From Actinomycetota bacterium (GTDB lineage: Bacteria; Actinomycetota; Actinomycetes; S36-B12; GCA-2699445), in NCBI GenBank assembly GCA_020438795.1, contig JAGQTY010000015.1:1-51011 (forward strand): 51,011 nucleotides of DNA, written 5' to 3'. A program made the position numbers and the translations under genes. This document shows positions 33,057 to 42,153 of the stretch, in pieces (the stretch's first letter is position 1; each line of letters opens with the position of its first letter). The notes beneath the pieces are model-generated. The model searched no databases. It had not been told where the DNA came from and worked only from the letters and a program-made list of their open reading frames with translations.

Positions 33057-34414
33057 GACCGTCCCTCCATGGCAGAGTCCTGGTCAGCCATGATCTCGGC
33101 CACGACCCGCTCCCCTGATTCGATGGCACCCTCCATGAAGCCACAGAAATCTGCAGCAGTCTCGGTGCCAGCCCAGTGGATGCGACCCACCGGCTCCCGC
33201 AGCGCGGGAGCGAACTCGGCGAAGACGCCCGGCCCGAAGTTCCCGGTGGGACAACCGCGGGTCCAGCGTTCGGCCTGCCAGTCCTGGCTGTGGAACTCCT
33301 GGGGGGACGCTGCCCGGGGCCCGAATGCCTCCACGAATGCGGACAGCACTGCCGATCGTTGCTGCTCCGGGGTGAGCTTGGCGAGATTGCGGGCCTGCTG
33401 CCCGACACAGAACCCGACCAGTGCCGCCACCGAGCCGTCGGCGCTGGAGTTGTCGAAGGTCACCGAGATCGGCCCGCGGGTGAGCACCGCCTCGCCGGAA
33501 AGACCATCAGCACGCCAGAACGGCTCGGAGTAGAACGCAAGACACTTGGTTGTGGCACCCATGGGCATGCGCTGGGTCAGCTGCGCCCGGCGACCGGGCA
33601 GCCCCGGATCGAACCGGATCCCGGCGGCGAGTGCTGGTGGCAGCGCGACGATCACCCGCCCGGCTCGTACCGACTTCCCGCCGGTGGTGACGCTCACCCC
33701 GTGCGCAGCGGAGGCGATCTCATGAACCGGTGAACCCAGACGCACACGGGCACCGAGTTCCACGGCGATGGCCTCACTCAGCGACTGGGCCCCCGCAACA
33801 AAACGGGTGTCCTGAGCGCCGCCCTGCGTGTCGAGCAGGTTCATGATGCCACCGCTCTGCCTGATGTACTCCAGCGCCCAGAGCACGGACAGCTCCTGGG
33901 CCTCCGCACCGAACACCACGCGCAATCCCGCGAACATGATGTCCCTGGCATCGCGTGACGGGACATTGCGAACGGCCCACTGCTGCAGCGTCATGGCATC
34001 GAGGTCGGCGATGCGCGAGTCCGGGTTGCCCGGATCCGTACTGCGCGCCAGAGCATCCACCGCCCATGCGGCCCGCTGCATCATCGCGAGCTTCAGGGGA
34101 CTGATGCGGGGAATGGTCCCCCGGTACTCCTGTCGTCGCCCGCCAACACTCAGTACCGACTTGCCCTCGGTATGGGTCTTGAACGTCGACAACCCGTACT
34201 CGTCCACGAGTCGCAGCATCCGGTGCTGCGCGGGACCCAGCCACTGCCCGCCCACGTCGAACGTCGCGCCTTGGAAGGACTTGGACCAGGTCCTGCCTCC
34301 CACGCGATCCCGGGCTTCCAGGACCAGCACGTCCAGCCCGGCACGCGTGAGCTCCCGAGCCGCGAACAGGCCGGCCAACCCGGCTCCCACAACCACCACG
34401 TCGACGTCAGCCAA
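33053..34414 (-). CDS. Flavin-containing monoamine oxidase-like enzyme
   Basis: A TTG at 34414 with GGAGG five bases upstream gives 453 residues, opening directly on the FAD motif VDVVVVGAGLAGLFAARELT; a longer reading upstream is Cys/Ser-rich and overlaps the divergent gene. Also present are LEARDRVGGRTWS, GGQWLGPAQHRM, WALEYIRQSGG, and the C-terminal FAD clamp IHWAGTETAADFCGFMEGAIESGERV, which matches amine oxidases. These enzymes oxidise primary or polyamines to aldehydes with release of ammonia and peroxide. The substrate is unknown. It lies in an operon with the SDR and is divergent from the MDR oxidoreductase. Confidence 0.9.
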   Translation of the reverse strand: MADVDVVVVGAGLAGLFAARELTRAGLDVLVLEARDRVGGRTWSKSFQGATFDVGGQWLGPAQHRMLRLVDEYGLSTFKTHTEGKSVLSVGGRRQEYRGTIPRISPLKLAMMQRAAWAVDALARSTDPGNPDSRIADLDAMTLQQWAVRNVPSRDARDIMFAGLRVVFGAEAQELSVLWALEYIRQSGGIMNLLDTQGGAQDTRFVAGAQSLSEAIAVELGARVRLGSPVHEIASAAHGVSVTTGGKSVRAGRVIVALPPALAAGIRFDPGLPGRRAQLTQRMPMGATTKCLAFYSEPFWRADGLSGEAVLTRGPISVTFDNSSADGSVAALVGFCVGQQARNLAKLTPEQQRSAVLSAFVEAFGPRAASPQEFHSQDWQAERWTRGCPTGNFGPGVFAEFAPALREPVGRIHWAGTETAADFCGFMEGAIESGERVVAEIMADQDSAMEGRS

Positions 34415-34520
34415 GGCAACCTCCGCGGTCAGCCTATGCCGCCCGGACAGTCCTCGCTGCCCCGGCACACGACTGCCCGAGCATCTTCGGCCGACAGGCC
34501 CGTCCGATAGGTTGGGGACC

Positions 34521-35507
34521 ATGACCGAATCCGCACAAGTGACCCTTGCCGAAACTCCGACCGACAAGCTCGCACTGTCGCACTTCGCCCACGGAACCGC
34601 GATCCTGCCCGAACTCGAGGACGGCCAGTTCCTGGTCGAGGTCAAGTACCTGTCGGTGGACCCGACCATCCGTGGCTGGGTGGCGCATGACACCTACCTG
34701 CCCAAGATCGCTGAGGGTGAGGTCATCCGGTCGCTGGGGGCCGGTGAAGTCGTGGCCAGCCGCAATGATGCCCACCCGGTCGGCTCACGGGTCTCCGGGC
34801 TGACCGGCTGGCAGTCCATGGTGATCATGGACTCTGCGTTCCCGATCCCCGACGGCGTGAGCTACGAGGACGCCCTGTCGGTCTTCGGAATGACGGGACT
34901 CACCGCCTACGTAGGCGTGCTGGACATCGGCAAGCCCGAACCCGGGCAGACCATGGTGGTCTCCGGCGCGGCAGGCGCAGTCGGGTCAGTGGCCGGTCAG
35001 ATCGGCAAGATCCTCGGTGCCCGCGTCGTCGGAGTGGCGGGCACCCCTGAGAAGTGCGCGTGGGTCACCGACGAGCTCGGCTTCGACGCATGTATCAACT
35101 ACCGCGACGGCAGCATCGCTGCACAACTGCGGGAGGCGTGCCCCAAGGGGATCGATGTGTATTTCGACAACGTCGGTGGCGAGACGCTGAATGCCGTCCT
35201 CGGGCAGATCCGGGACCACGCCTGCATCGTGATGTGCGGCGCGATCGCCAACTACGACACCGGCAAGCTGCCTCCCGGTCCGGCCAACATCGTCAACGTG
35301 ATTCCGCGCCGGGCGCGACTGCAGGGGTTCATCGTCCTGGACCACTACGACCGCGCCAGGGACGCCGCGGCCGCGATGGCCAGATGGATCGGCGAGGGAA
35401 GGATCAAGACGCGCTTCACGGTCACGGAAGGACTGGACAGCGCGCCGGAAGCGTTGCTCGGCCTGTTCTCCGGACAGAACACCGGCAAGACCTTGGTGCG
35501 GCTCTGA
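34521..35507 (+). CDS. NADP-dependent MDR oxidoreductase (leukotriene B4 dehydrogenase-like)
   Basis: The ATG at 34521 (MTESAQVTLAETPT) yields 328 residues. VKYLSVDPTIRGWV is the diagnostic opening of zinc-free medium-chain reductases of the prostaglandin/leukotriene reductase type. VVSGAAGAVGSVAGQIGKILGARVVGVAGT is the NADP-binding segment, and YFDNVGGETLNAVL follows. Such enzymes reduce the double bond of alpha,beta-unsaturated ketones and aldehydes. No zinc ligands are seen. The gene is divergent from the amine oxidase with a gap of about 106 bases. Confidence 0.9.
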   Translation: MTESAQVTLAETPTDKLALSHFAHGTAILPELEDGQFLVEVKYLSVDPTIRGWVAHDTYLPKIAEGEVIRSLGAGEVVASRNDAHPVGSRVSGLTGWQSMVIMDSAFPIPDGVSYEDALSVFGMTGLTAYVGVLDIGKPEPGQTMVVSGAAGAVGSVAGQIGKILGARVVGVAGTPEKCAWVTDELGFDACINYRDGSIAAQLREACPKGIDVYFDNVGGETLNAVLGQIRDHACIVMCGAIANYDTGKLPPGPANIVNVIPRRARLQGFIVLDHYDRARDAAAAMARWIGEGRIKTRFTVTEGLDSAPEALLGLFSGQNTGKTLVRL

Positions 35508-35575
35508 ACTCAGAGCATCACCGTGACCGCTGAGACTCAAGCGCCAGCGGGCCCTGCCCCGATCCTGAGCAGGAC

Positions 35576-36217
35576 TCAGCCCTGCGCAGTCGTGGTGTGA
35601 ACATCCTGTGGCCCAGCCACGGCGAGTGCGGCATCGACCACGGTACGGATCCAGGCGGCATCCACAGGCCGGCGCGTCACCACGGACCTGAACCAGACCG
35701 GTGCCACCGAGAGTTCGACCAGCTGCCGGGCGTCCGACCCCTGCGGCAACTCTCCCCGGTTGATCGCCCGCGCGACAACCTCCGCCGTGTCCGCGAAGCG
35801 CCCCTGCCAGAATTCATCGGCCACCTGCTGGATCTGCGGATCGTCCGCCTGACCCACGATGGTCTGGGCGAGCGCCCGGCCCAGCGGGGACTCCAGATTC
35901 CGCGCCACGGAGGTCGCCACCGCGATGAGGTCGTCGCGCAGAGTGCCCGTGTCCGGGACCGGAACATTGGCGCTGCCCTGAGCGGCCAGCGCGGCCGCGA
36001 CCAGACCTTCGCGGGAGCCCCATCGGCGATAGACGGTCGTCTTGTGCACCCCGGCACGTTCGGCCACCTCCTCCACCGTCATGGCGGCATATCCACCCTC
36101 GGCGAGGAGTTCCAGCGTGGCCGTCAGCACCGCAGCACCGCCGCGGGCGGTCCGACCGCCCGGGCGCCTGCGGGGGGCCCGAGCGGAAGATACAGCAGAG
36201 GCGGAACGGTCACTCAT
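35576..36217 (-). CDS. TetR-family transcriptional regulator
   Basis: A 213-residue protein with an N-terminal helix-turn-helix: MTVEEVAERAGVHKTTVYRRWGSREGLVAAAL, preceded by a basic tail with several Arg. The C-terminal ligand domain is diverse, as usual. Its ATG overlaps the SRPBCC stop as ATGA, so it is translated with that gene and probably represses the shared promoter, where inverted GCAAC/GTTGC half-sites lie. The ligand is unknown; the SRPBCC partner hints at a hydrophobic compound. Confidence 0.88.
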   Translation of the reverse strand: MSDRSASAVSSARAPRRRPGGRTARGGAAVLTATLELLAEGGYAAMTVEEVAERAGVHKTTVYRRWGSREGLVAAALAAQGSANVPVPDTGTLRDDLIAVATSVARNLESPLGRALAQTIVGQADDPQIQQVADEFWQGRFADTAEVVARAINRGELPQGSDARQLVELSVAPVWFRSVVTRRPVDAAWIRTVVDAALAVAGPQDVHTTTAQG

Positions 36218-36648
36218 AGCGACTCTGCACGCTCCTTCAGCGCCCGGTTCATGGCGTGGAAGCCCTCAGTCGTGCCACCGTCCAGGTTCTTCCTCATGAG
36301 GCGGACCAGTACCCCACTGAAGTACTCATCCTGGCGCAGCAGCGTGCCGTTGCCCGCTGCCTGAAGCTCGAATCTGTGGCGGCCGTCGAACAGCCCAGGT
36401 ACCCCGAGGTGGCCGAGCCACTCGAAGACGGCACCATCATCGACCTCTGTCACCTTCGGCTTGAATGTCATGGCCCGCCCACCCGGAGGCTGCATCCGGT
36501 TGACCAGGGTCTCTCCCTGTCGTAGCTCTCCACGGGAGGAGACGATGAAGGGGTTCCAGTCGTGGTAACGCTCCAGGTCGGTGAGAACCTTCCACACGAC
36601 ATCCGGTGACGCATCGATCTCGATCTGGGAGTGCAGTTCGTACTTCAT
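36214..36648 (-). CDS. SRPBCC (START-like) family protein
   Basis: A 144-residue protein from an ATG with GAGGAG close upstream. It opens ELHSQIEIDASPDVVWKVL and continues LERYHDWNPFI, the standard entry into the polyketide-cyclase/START-like fold, with a long C-terminal helix (GFHAMNRALKERAESL). Members bind hydrophobic ligands in a deep cavity. It is the first gene of a two-gene operon with a TetR regulator, a common pairing for ligand-responsive autoregulation. Confidence 0.85.
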   Translation of the reverse strand: MKYELHSQIEIDASPDVVWKVLTDLERYHDWNPFIVSSRGELRQGETLVNRMQPPGGRAMTFKPKVTEVDDGAVFEWLGHLGVPGLFDGRHRFELQAAGNGTLLRQDEYFSGVLVRLMRKNLDGGTTEGFHAMNRALKERAESL

Positions 36649-36675
36649 GATCTCCTCATTCCACAGAGCCTTATT

Positions 36676-36733
36676 GCAATCTTCGTTGCTCTAGTGAACC
36701 ACGGCCCCCATTCTTAATGCAACATGAGTTGCA
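36676..36733 (-). promoter_or_regulatory. Two inverted GCAAC/GTTGC repeats upstream of the SRPBCC-TetR operon
   Basis: The distal site at 36718-36733 is TGCAAC-ATGA-GTTGCA (perfect 6-bp arms). The proximal site at 36676-36689 is GCAA-N6-TTGC. They share the same half-site and lie 28-85 bases before the SRPBCC start, a suitable place for the TetR dimer encoded in this operon. Confidence 0.5.
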
Positions 36734-36792
36734 CTATTTCCCTCGGGAGTCTGCCGATACTGCACCGGACCCTGGCGCTCGCTACGCAACCG

Positions 36793-37731
36793 TCAGGAGC
36801 GTGGAGCCGTTCGGTCGCCCACTCGTGTCACACCAGGCACCTCGTAGGTGTCGGAACCGGGTCGAAGCACGTCAGCGAATTCCCGCATGAAGCCACGCAC
36901 CGCTGAGGAGTCCCGCCAGAACAGGGCGATCCTGCGGAACGGCACTGGGTCCACGAACGGCAGGAGCGTTATGTCGGGGTTGTCCGGCACCGGCGCCGAG
37001 ACGGCGAGCCGGGGCAGGAGCGTGATACCCGACCGTGCCGCCACCATGGACCGTAGGGTCTCCAGGCTGCTCGCGCGGAACTCCGCTTCGTTGGCCCCTG
37101 ACTGATGGCACACAGCCAGGGCCTGATCGCGGAAACAGTGCCCGTCATCGAGCAGCAGGATCCGTCGGCCGAGCAGCGCACTCTGTTCCACCCGCTCGGA
37201 ATGCTCGAGCTCGTGTTCGCTGGGCACCGCGAGCAGGAACTCCTCGTCGAAAAGGGCAACCGACTGGAACCCCCGGTCATCGACGGGTTGCGCCAGAACC
37301 GCGGCGTCCAGATCGCCGTCCCGCAGTTGTCCGAGCAGTGTTTCGGTCTTCTCCTCCACCAGCTGCAGCCGCAGTCGCGGGTAGCGGTCCCGGATCACGG
37401 GAATCACGTGGGGCAGCAGGTAGGGACCCAGGGACGGGAAGAAGCCCAGCGACAGTCGACCACTGGCAGGATCGATGCCATCACGGGAGATGTTCTCGAT
37501 CGCCTCAGCTTCGGCCAGAATGTTGCGGGCACGCTGCACGACCTGGGATCCGGCATCGGTCAGCAGGAGCGGGCGGGTGCCCCGCTCCACCAGTTCGACC
37601 CCGAGGCTGGCTTCCAGTTTGCGCAGCTGTGCCGACAGTGTCGGCTGGCTGACGCCACATGACTTGGCTGCGAGGCCGAAATGACCTGCGTCGGCAAGCG
37701 CCACGAGATACTCGAGGTCCCGCAGGTTCAT
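36793..37731 (-). CDS. oxyR: OxyR, peroxide-sensing LysR-type regulator
   Basis: A 312-residue LysR-type protein starting [40 protein letters not shown] (helix-turn-helix in the first 40 residues). The redox pair is intact: [14 protein letters not shown] places cysteines at residues 199 and 208, the same numbering as E. coli OxyR. Peroxide forms a disulfide between them and switches the protein to an activator. The ATG overlaps the ahpF stop as ATGA, so sensor and effectors form one operon (ahpC-ahpF-oxyR). A textbook ATAG-N7-CTAT site lies upstream of ahpC. Confidence 0.95.
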   Translation of the reverse strand: MNLRDLEYLVALADAGHFGLAAKSCGVSQPTLSAQLRKLEASLGVELVERGTRPLLLTDAGSQVVQRARNILAEAEAIENISRDGIDPASGRLSLGFFPSLGPYLLPHVIPVIRDRYPRLRLQLVEEKTETLLGQLRDGDLDAAVLAQPVDDRGFQSVALFDEEFLLAVPSEHELEHSERVEQSALLGRRILLLDDGHCFRDQALAVCHQSGANEAEFRASSLETLRSMVAARSGITLLPRLAVSAPVPDNPDITLLPFVDPVPFRRIALFWRDSSAVRGFMREFADVLRPGSDTYEVPGVTRVGDRTAPRS

Positions 37732-39311
37732 ACGGCGACCGTTTCGCCCTCCGGCGCTGAGGTCCTGATGAGGTGGTCGAAGGCGCTGAGAGACGCAGTG
37801 GCCCCGGCCCCCATGGACACCACGATCTGCTTGTAGGGAACGGTCGTGGCGTCCCCGGCGGCGAACACTCCCGGCACGGAGGTGGCGCCGCGTTCGTCGA
37901 TGACGATCTCGCCGGTCGCGGACAGCTCCAGGGCACCCTCGAGCCATTCACTGTTGGGCAGCAGCCCGATCTGGACGAACACACCGTCGAGATCGAGCTC
38001 GTGCTCCGTCGAATCCCTGCGCCTCTCGTAGCGCATGCCGGTGACCTTGCGACCGTCACCGAGGATCTGGGTGGTCGCCGTACCGGTCATGACATCCACA
38101 TTCGTGAGGCTGCGCAATTTGCGCTGCAGAACGTCGTCGGCGCGCAACTGGTCCATGAACTCGACGAGAGTCACATGACCGACGATCCCGGCAAGATCGA
38201 TCGCCGCCTCGACCCCGGAGTTCCCGCCGCCGATCACCGCCACACGCTTGCCTTTGAACAATGGCCCGTCACAGTGCGGGCAGAAGGTCACGCCGGCGTT
38301 CCGGTACTCCTGCTCGCCGGGGACGCCGAGCTGACGCCAGCGCGCGCCCGGGGACAGGATCACCGATCGTGCCCTGACGGTGGCGCCGCTGGCAAGCTCG
38401 ACCTCGGCAAGGCCCCCCGGCTGCTCGGCGGCTCGCAACTGCACCGCGCGCTGCGGCGTCATGACCTCGACGTCATACTCGTGGACGTGCTGCTCGAGCG
38501 CGGTAGTGAGCTTGGGACCCTCGGTGTAGGGAACGGAGATGAAGTTCTCGATGGCCATGGTGTCGAGCAGCTGTCCCCCGAAGCGCTCAGCGACGATGCC
38601 GGTCCGGATCCCTTTGCGGGCTGCGTAGACGGCCGCTGATGCTCCTGCCGGGCCACCCCCGACCACGAGCACGTCGAAGGGCTCGGCCTCCGCGATCCGT
38701 TGCGCTGCGGCTGCCGCTGCGCCGGTGTCCAGCTTGGCGACGATCTCCTCGAGGGAGACCCGGCCCTGCTCGAACTTCTCGCCGTTCAGGAAGACTGAGG
38801 GCACCGCGAGCACCTCGCGCTGATCGACCTCGTCCTGGAACAGGGCCCCGTCGATCGCCTGGTGGCGGATACGCGGGTTGATGACGCTCATGGCGTTCAG
38901 CGCCTGCACTACGTCCGGGCAGTTCTGGCAGGACAGCGACATGAATGTCTCGAAGTGGAAGTCGCCGACGAGATTCTGGATCTGCTCGATGGTGTCCGGG
39001 GAGGCTTTGACGGGATGGCCTCCGACCTGCAGCAGAGCGAGGATCAGGGAGGTGAACTCGTGGCCGAGGGGCAGGCCGGCGAAGGAGACGGAGACGTCGG
39101 TGCCGGGCCGGGCGATGACGAACGACGGCCGCCGCGCATCCTCACCGTCCAATGAGACGGTGATCCGTTCGGAGAGTGCGGCCAGTTCGGCGAGCATCTC
39201 TGCGAGCTCGGCGGACTTGGGTGAATCGTCCAGCGACCCGATCAGCACCACCGGGTACTGGATCTTGTCGACGTGGGACCTGACCTGTTCGAGAACATTG
39301 GCGCTGAGCAT
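37728..39311 (-). CDS. ahpF: AhpF, alkyl hydroperoxide reductase flavoprotein
   Basis: The ATG at 39311 with AGGGAG upstream gives 527 residues, the full AhpF length. It has an N-terminal double-thioredoxin module with Cys128 and Cys131 ([11 protein letters not shown]), followed by the thioredoxin-reductase-like part: FAD site [18 protein letters not shown], disulfide [11 protein letters not shown] (Cys344, Cys347), NAD(P) site [14 protein letters not shown], and FAAGDATTV. It passes electrons from NADH through the N-terminal disulfide to AhpC. A 139-base gap separates it from ahpC and contains no hairpin I could confirm. Confidence 0.95.
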   Translation of the reverse strand: MLSANVLEQVRSHVDKIQYPVVLIGSLDDSPKSAELAEMLAELAALSERITVSLDGEDARRPSFVIARPGTDVSVSFAGLPLGHEFTSLILALLQVGGHPVKASPDTIEQIQNLVGDFHFETFMSLSCQNCPDVVQALNAMSVINPRIRHQAIDGALFQDEVDQREVLAVPSVFLNGEKFEQGRVSLEEIVAKLDTGAAAAAAQRIAEAEPFDVLVVGGGPAGASAAVYAARKGIRTGIVAERFGGQLLDTMAIENFISVPYTEGPKLTTALEQHVHEYDVEVMTPQRAVQLRAAEQPGGLAEVELASGATVRARSVILSPGARWRQLGVPGEQEYRNAGVTFCPHCDGPLFKGKRVAVIGGGNSGVEAAIDLAGIVGHVTLVEFMDQLRADDVLQRKLRSLTNVDVMTGTATTQILGDGRKVTGMRYERRRDSTEHELDLDGVFVQIGLLPNSEWLEGALELSATGEIVIDERGATSVPGVFAAGDATTVPYKQIVVSMGAGATASLSAFDHLIRTSAPEGETVAV

Positions 39312-39450
39312 GATGCACTCCCTGGGGCAGCTGAGCTTAACTGGGTCTTCGAATCCTTGTTGTGTAACGGAGGGGCTGCAGCCGGTCTCGAAGTCCCGGC
39401 CAGGCATGCGCCGTGCGGGAGGCGTGGACCTCCCGCACGGACAGGCGGTG

Positions 39451-40014
39451 TCAGATCTTGCCGACCAGATCAAGTCCGGGCTCGAGGGTGTCTGCGCCCT
39501 CTTCCCACTTGGCCGGGCATACCTCGTTGGGGTTCTCGCGAACGTACTTGGCGGCCTTCACCTTGCGGAGCAGCTCGGCGGCGTTGCGGCCGACGCCGTC
39601 AGCGTTGATCTCGACGAGCTGGATGATCCCGTCGGGGTCGATCACGAACGTGCCACGATCGGAGAAGCCCTCGTCCTCGATCAGGACGTCGAAGTTCCGG
39701 CCGATCCGTCCGGTCGGATCCCCGAGCATCGGGTAGGTGACCTTGGCGATGGCCTCGGAGGCGTCGGCCCAGGCCTTGTGGACGAAGTGGGTGTCGGAGG
39801 ACACAGAGTAGATCTCGACGCCGAGCTTCTTGAACTCTTCGTAGTTGTCGGCGAGGTCCTCAAGCTCCGTGGGGCACACGAACGTGAAGTCCTTCGGGTA
39901 GAAGAAGACGACGGACCAGCCGCCACGCAGGTCCTTGTCGCTGACCTCGATGAACTCGCCATTCTGGTAGGCGTGGGCCTCGAAGGGAAGCACCTCGGTG
40001 CCGATGAGGGACAT
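39451..40014 (-). CDS. ahpC: AhpC, two-cysteine peroxiredoxin
   Basis: A 187-residue typical 2-Cys peroxiredoxin. The peroxidatic Cys47 is in [12 protein letters not shown] and the resolving Cys166 in [11 protein letters not shown], positions equivalent to E. coli AhpC 46 and 165. Thr and Arg of the active site (PTE, and TFVIDPDG region) are present. It reduces H2O2, alkyl hydroperoxides and peroxynitrite and is recycled by AhpF encoded next. The start is decided by AAGGAG six bases upstream. It heads the operon that ends with oxyR. Confidence 0.96.
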   Translation of the reverse strand: MSLIGTEVLPFEAHAYQNGEFIEVSDKDLRGGWSVVFFYPKDFTFVCPTELEDLADNYEEFKKLGVEIYSVSSDTHFVHKAWADASEAIAKVTYPMLGDPTGRIGRNFDVLIEDEGFSDRGTFVIDPDGIIQLVEINADGVGRNAAELLRKVKAAKYVRENPNEVCPAKWEEGADTLEPGLDLVGKI

Positions 40015-40044
40015 CTATTACTCCTTGTTTGGGGTTGTGTCTCA

Positions 40045-40073
40045 AATCTATCCGGCACCCTTCGATAGATCAA
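40045..40073 (-). promoter_or_regulatory. ahpC promoter, -35 and -10
   Basis: On the minus strand TTGATC (40068-40073) and TAGATT (40045-40050) are separated by exactly 17 bases, a good vegetative promoter about 30 bases before the ahpC ATG. The OxyR site lies just upstream of the -35, as expected for an activator touching RNA polymerase. Confidence 0.65.
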
Positions 40074-40087
40074 CGCAGCCATATCTA

Positions 40088-40118
40088 AAGGATTCATAGA
40101 TTCTGTCTATGAATCCTT
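40088..40118 (-). promoter_or_regulatory. OxyR operator (ATAG-N7-CTAT) in a 13-bp-arm palindrome
   Basis: The core ATAGATTCTGTCTAT fits the OxyR consensus ATAG-N7-CTAT. The symmetry extends to 13-bp perfect arms around a 5-nt centre. Further CTAT/ATAG half-sites occur at 40048-40069. The element ends 15 bases upstream of the ahpC -35. It could also fold as a terminator for the alkB-tetR transcript arriving on the same strand. Confidence 0.7.
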
Positions 40119-40159
40119 GAGCACGATCGGGACTGATCCCGAATCCCACGTGCGTCGGC

Positions 40160-40747
40160 TCAGGAATCGGAGAGGGACTCCGGAAGCTCCGAGAGCAACG
40201 AAGCCGCCACCCAGGCGATTGCTTCCGCAGCCCTCCCGGTGCTGATGGTGGGAGCGGTGATGTGACTCATCACCAGCCGCACGATCGACTCCACAGCGAC
40301 GAGCAATTCGTCCTGTGGAATCGGCTGGTCGGGATGCTCAGTCTCGATGCGAGCGACAATCATGTCCCCGGCAGAATCGATGATCGGCTGCGCCTGGGTG
40401 GTCAGCAACGGCAGCAGGTCGGAGTTGGCACCGTGCACCGAGGAGAGTACTGCGCGCATCAGGACGTTCTCATCTGCCATCGTGAGCACCCGGCTCACCG
40501 CCCTCTGGATGCCGAGCACCCGGTCGTCAGTCGAGGACAGTTCCTCCTCGACAGCGGCCAGGAACTTGGCGAGCTCCTGCGCGACGATCGCGTCGGCGAG
40601 TGCCGGCTTGCTCCCGAGCTCGTTGTACACCGTCTGCCGCGAAACCCCCACGCGCTGCCCGAGCTTGGCCATCGTCAGGGAGGCCCAGCCGTTCTCCGCA
40701 GTGAAGACGGCGGCCTCGTCAAGCAGCCGTTGCCTCAGATCGGTCAT
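40160..40747 (-). CDS. TetR-family regulator linked to alkB
   Basis: A 195-residue protein from the ATG at 40747. The helix-turn-helix reads LTMAKLGQRVGVSRQTVYNELGSKPALADAIV. The C-terminal domain is all-helical. It lies directly downstream of the alkane hydroxylase gene on the same strand (57-base gap), the arrangement found in other actinobacterial alkB loci where the TetR protein senses fatty acids or alkane-derived compounds and represses alkB. It is therefore the best candidate to bind the CTTTACAT-N11-ATGTAAAG sites before alkB and the P450. Confidence 0.85.
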   Translation of the reverse strand: MTDLRQRLLDEAAVFTAENGWASLTMAKLGQRVGVSRQTVYNELGSKPALADAIVAQELAKFLAAVEEELSSTDDRVLGIQRAVSRVLTMADENVLMRAVLSSVHGANSDLLPLLTTQAQPIIDSAGDMIVARIETEHPDQPIPQDELLVAVESIVRLVMSHITAPTISTGRAAEAIAWVAASLLSELPESLSDS

Positions 40748-40804
40748 GCATCCCACCCAACACCAGGCCCGGTCGCATACTATCCGGCCCGCCGATGGCA
40801 GCAA

Positions 40805-41974
40805 CTACCGCACTTGGTTGTTCTGATCCCGCTGCGCCACACCGACCATCGCATTCGCGCGTGACAGGTCCCCCTCGTAGTGCGCAGCGACCCGCGGGTC
40901 CATGACACGGAACCAGAGGGGCGGGCACAGCGCGAGGGTGATCATCCCCGCATATCCGGTCGGCATGACCGGCGCCTCAGCGAAGTCCCGCAGCGCCTGG
41001 TAGCGGACCGTTGGATTGGCGTGATGGTCGGAGTGGCGCTGCAGGTGATAGAGGATCACGTTGGTTGCCACGTTGTTGCTGTTCCAGGAGTGCCGGGGCG
41101 CCACCTTCTCATAACGACCCCCGTTCACCCGTTCGCGCAACAGGCCATAGTGCTCGATGTAGTTGACCAGTTCCAACAGCAGAATCCCGACCGCCGCCTG
41201 GATCACCAGGTACGGGATGACTGCGAAGCCGAGGACGAATATCACCGCGAGCCAGAGAACCGCGGTCAGCAGCCAGGCGTTGAGGACATCATTGCGAATG
41301 CTCCACACCGACTTGCCGCGGCGCCGGAACCGCGGCTGTTCCAGGCCCCACGCATGCCTGAGGCTCCCGAGGACCGTGCGCGGCACGAACCGGTAGAAGC
41401 TCTCACCGAAGCGGGCGCTTGCGGGATCCTCAGGTGTCGAGACCCTGGTGTGATGGCCCCGGTTGTGCTCGACGTAGAAGTGTCCGTATCCGGACGGCGC
41501 CAGCGCGACCTTGGACAACCAGCGCTCCAGGGTCTCCCGCTTGTGACCGAGTTCGTGGGCGGCGTTGATGCCCAGGCCCGACACCATGCCGACCGACAGG
41601 GCCAGACCGATGCGACCGAACCAGCTGAGACCGCCGTCGACCCAAAGATAGGCGCCGAGCAGCAGAGCCGCGTACTGCACCGGTATGAAGGCGTATGTGA
41701 GCCAGCGGTAGTAGCGATCTGCCTGCAGAGCGGCCAGCACCTCCTCCGGAGGATTCTCCTTGTCGAGTCCTGCGACCAGATCGATCACGGGCACGACGAC
41801 GAACAGCATCAGCGGACCGAGGTAGTAGAAGGCCTCCCACCCGGTCCAGCTGGCAAGCCCCCATGCCAGGAACGGCAGAGCGGGCATCACGAGACCGGTG
41901 AGCCATAGGTAACGCTTGGGATCACGCCAGGAGGCAATGACCTCCCCGGAGCTCGATGTTGCCACATACTCCAC
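40805..41974 (-). CDS. alkB: AlkB-type membrane alkane 1-monooxygenase
   Basis: A 389-residue integral membrane protein from a GTG at 41974 with GAGGAGG just upstream. The eight-histidine di-iron signature is complete: HELGHK (140-145), EHNRGHH (169-175), NYIEHYG (271-277) and LQRHSDHH (311-318). The flanking text (TPEDPASARFGESFYRF; NSNNVATNVILYHLQRH) matches alkane hydroxylases rather than fatty-acid desaturases. It inserts oxygen at the terminal carbon of alkanes, using electrons from rubredoxin. No rubredoxin or rubredoxin reductase is encoded nearby or fused, so these must be elsewhere. A TetR regulator follows and a perfect operator precedes it. Confidence 0.92.
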   Translation of the reverse strand: MEYVATSSSGEVIASWRDPKRYLWLTGLVMPALPFLAWGLASWTGWEAFYYLGPLMLFVVVPVIDLVAGLDKENPPEEVLAALQADRYYRWLTYAFIPVQYAALLLGAYLWVDGGLSWFGRIGLALSVGMVSGLGINAAHELGHKRETLERWLSKVALAPSGYGHFYVEHNRGHHTRVSTPEDPASARFGESFYRFVPRTVLGSLRHAWGLEQPRFRRRGKSVWSIRNDVLNAWLLTAVLWLAVIFVLGFAVIPYLVIQAAVGILLLELVNYIEHYGLLRERVNGGRYEKVAPRHSWNSNNVATNVILYHLQRHSDHHANPTVRYQALRDFAEAPVMPTGYAGMITLALCPPLWFRVMDPRVAAHYEGDLSRANAMVGVAQRDQNNQVR

Positions 41975-41997
41975 GGTTCCTCCTCAGACTGCGTCTA

Positions 41998-42024
41998 CTT
42001 TACATCTAGAGCATATATGTAAAG
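41998..42024 (-). promoter_or_regulatory. Operator CTTTACAT-N11-ATGTAAAG upstream of alkB
   Basis: Perfect 8-bp half-sites with an 11-base spacer, 23 bases before the alkB GTG. Half-sites and spacing are identical to the site before the P450 at 32099-32125, although the two 11-base spacers differ. This points to one regulator for both hydroxylases. Confidence 0.7.
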
Positions 42025-42153
42025 CAAGTCGAAAGGCTCCGAAAGCAGACACCCACCCCGTATTCCGACCTTGGTCAGCAAACGGGTGAAACCGAGGGTG
42101 ACCGCGGGTCGCAGACAGTAGATTCTCGTGCAAGCAAAGCGAGGATCAACCCA

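Noticed and set aside
35508..35575. Terminator between the convergent MDR and TetR genes
   Set aside because: Only short, poorly placed complementary stretches (such as CTGAG/CTCAG) were found.
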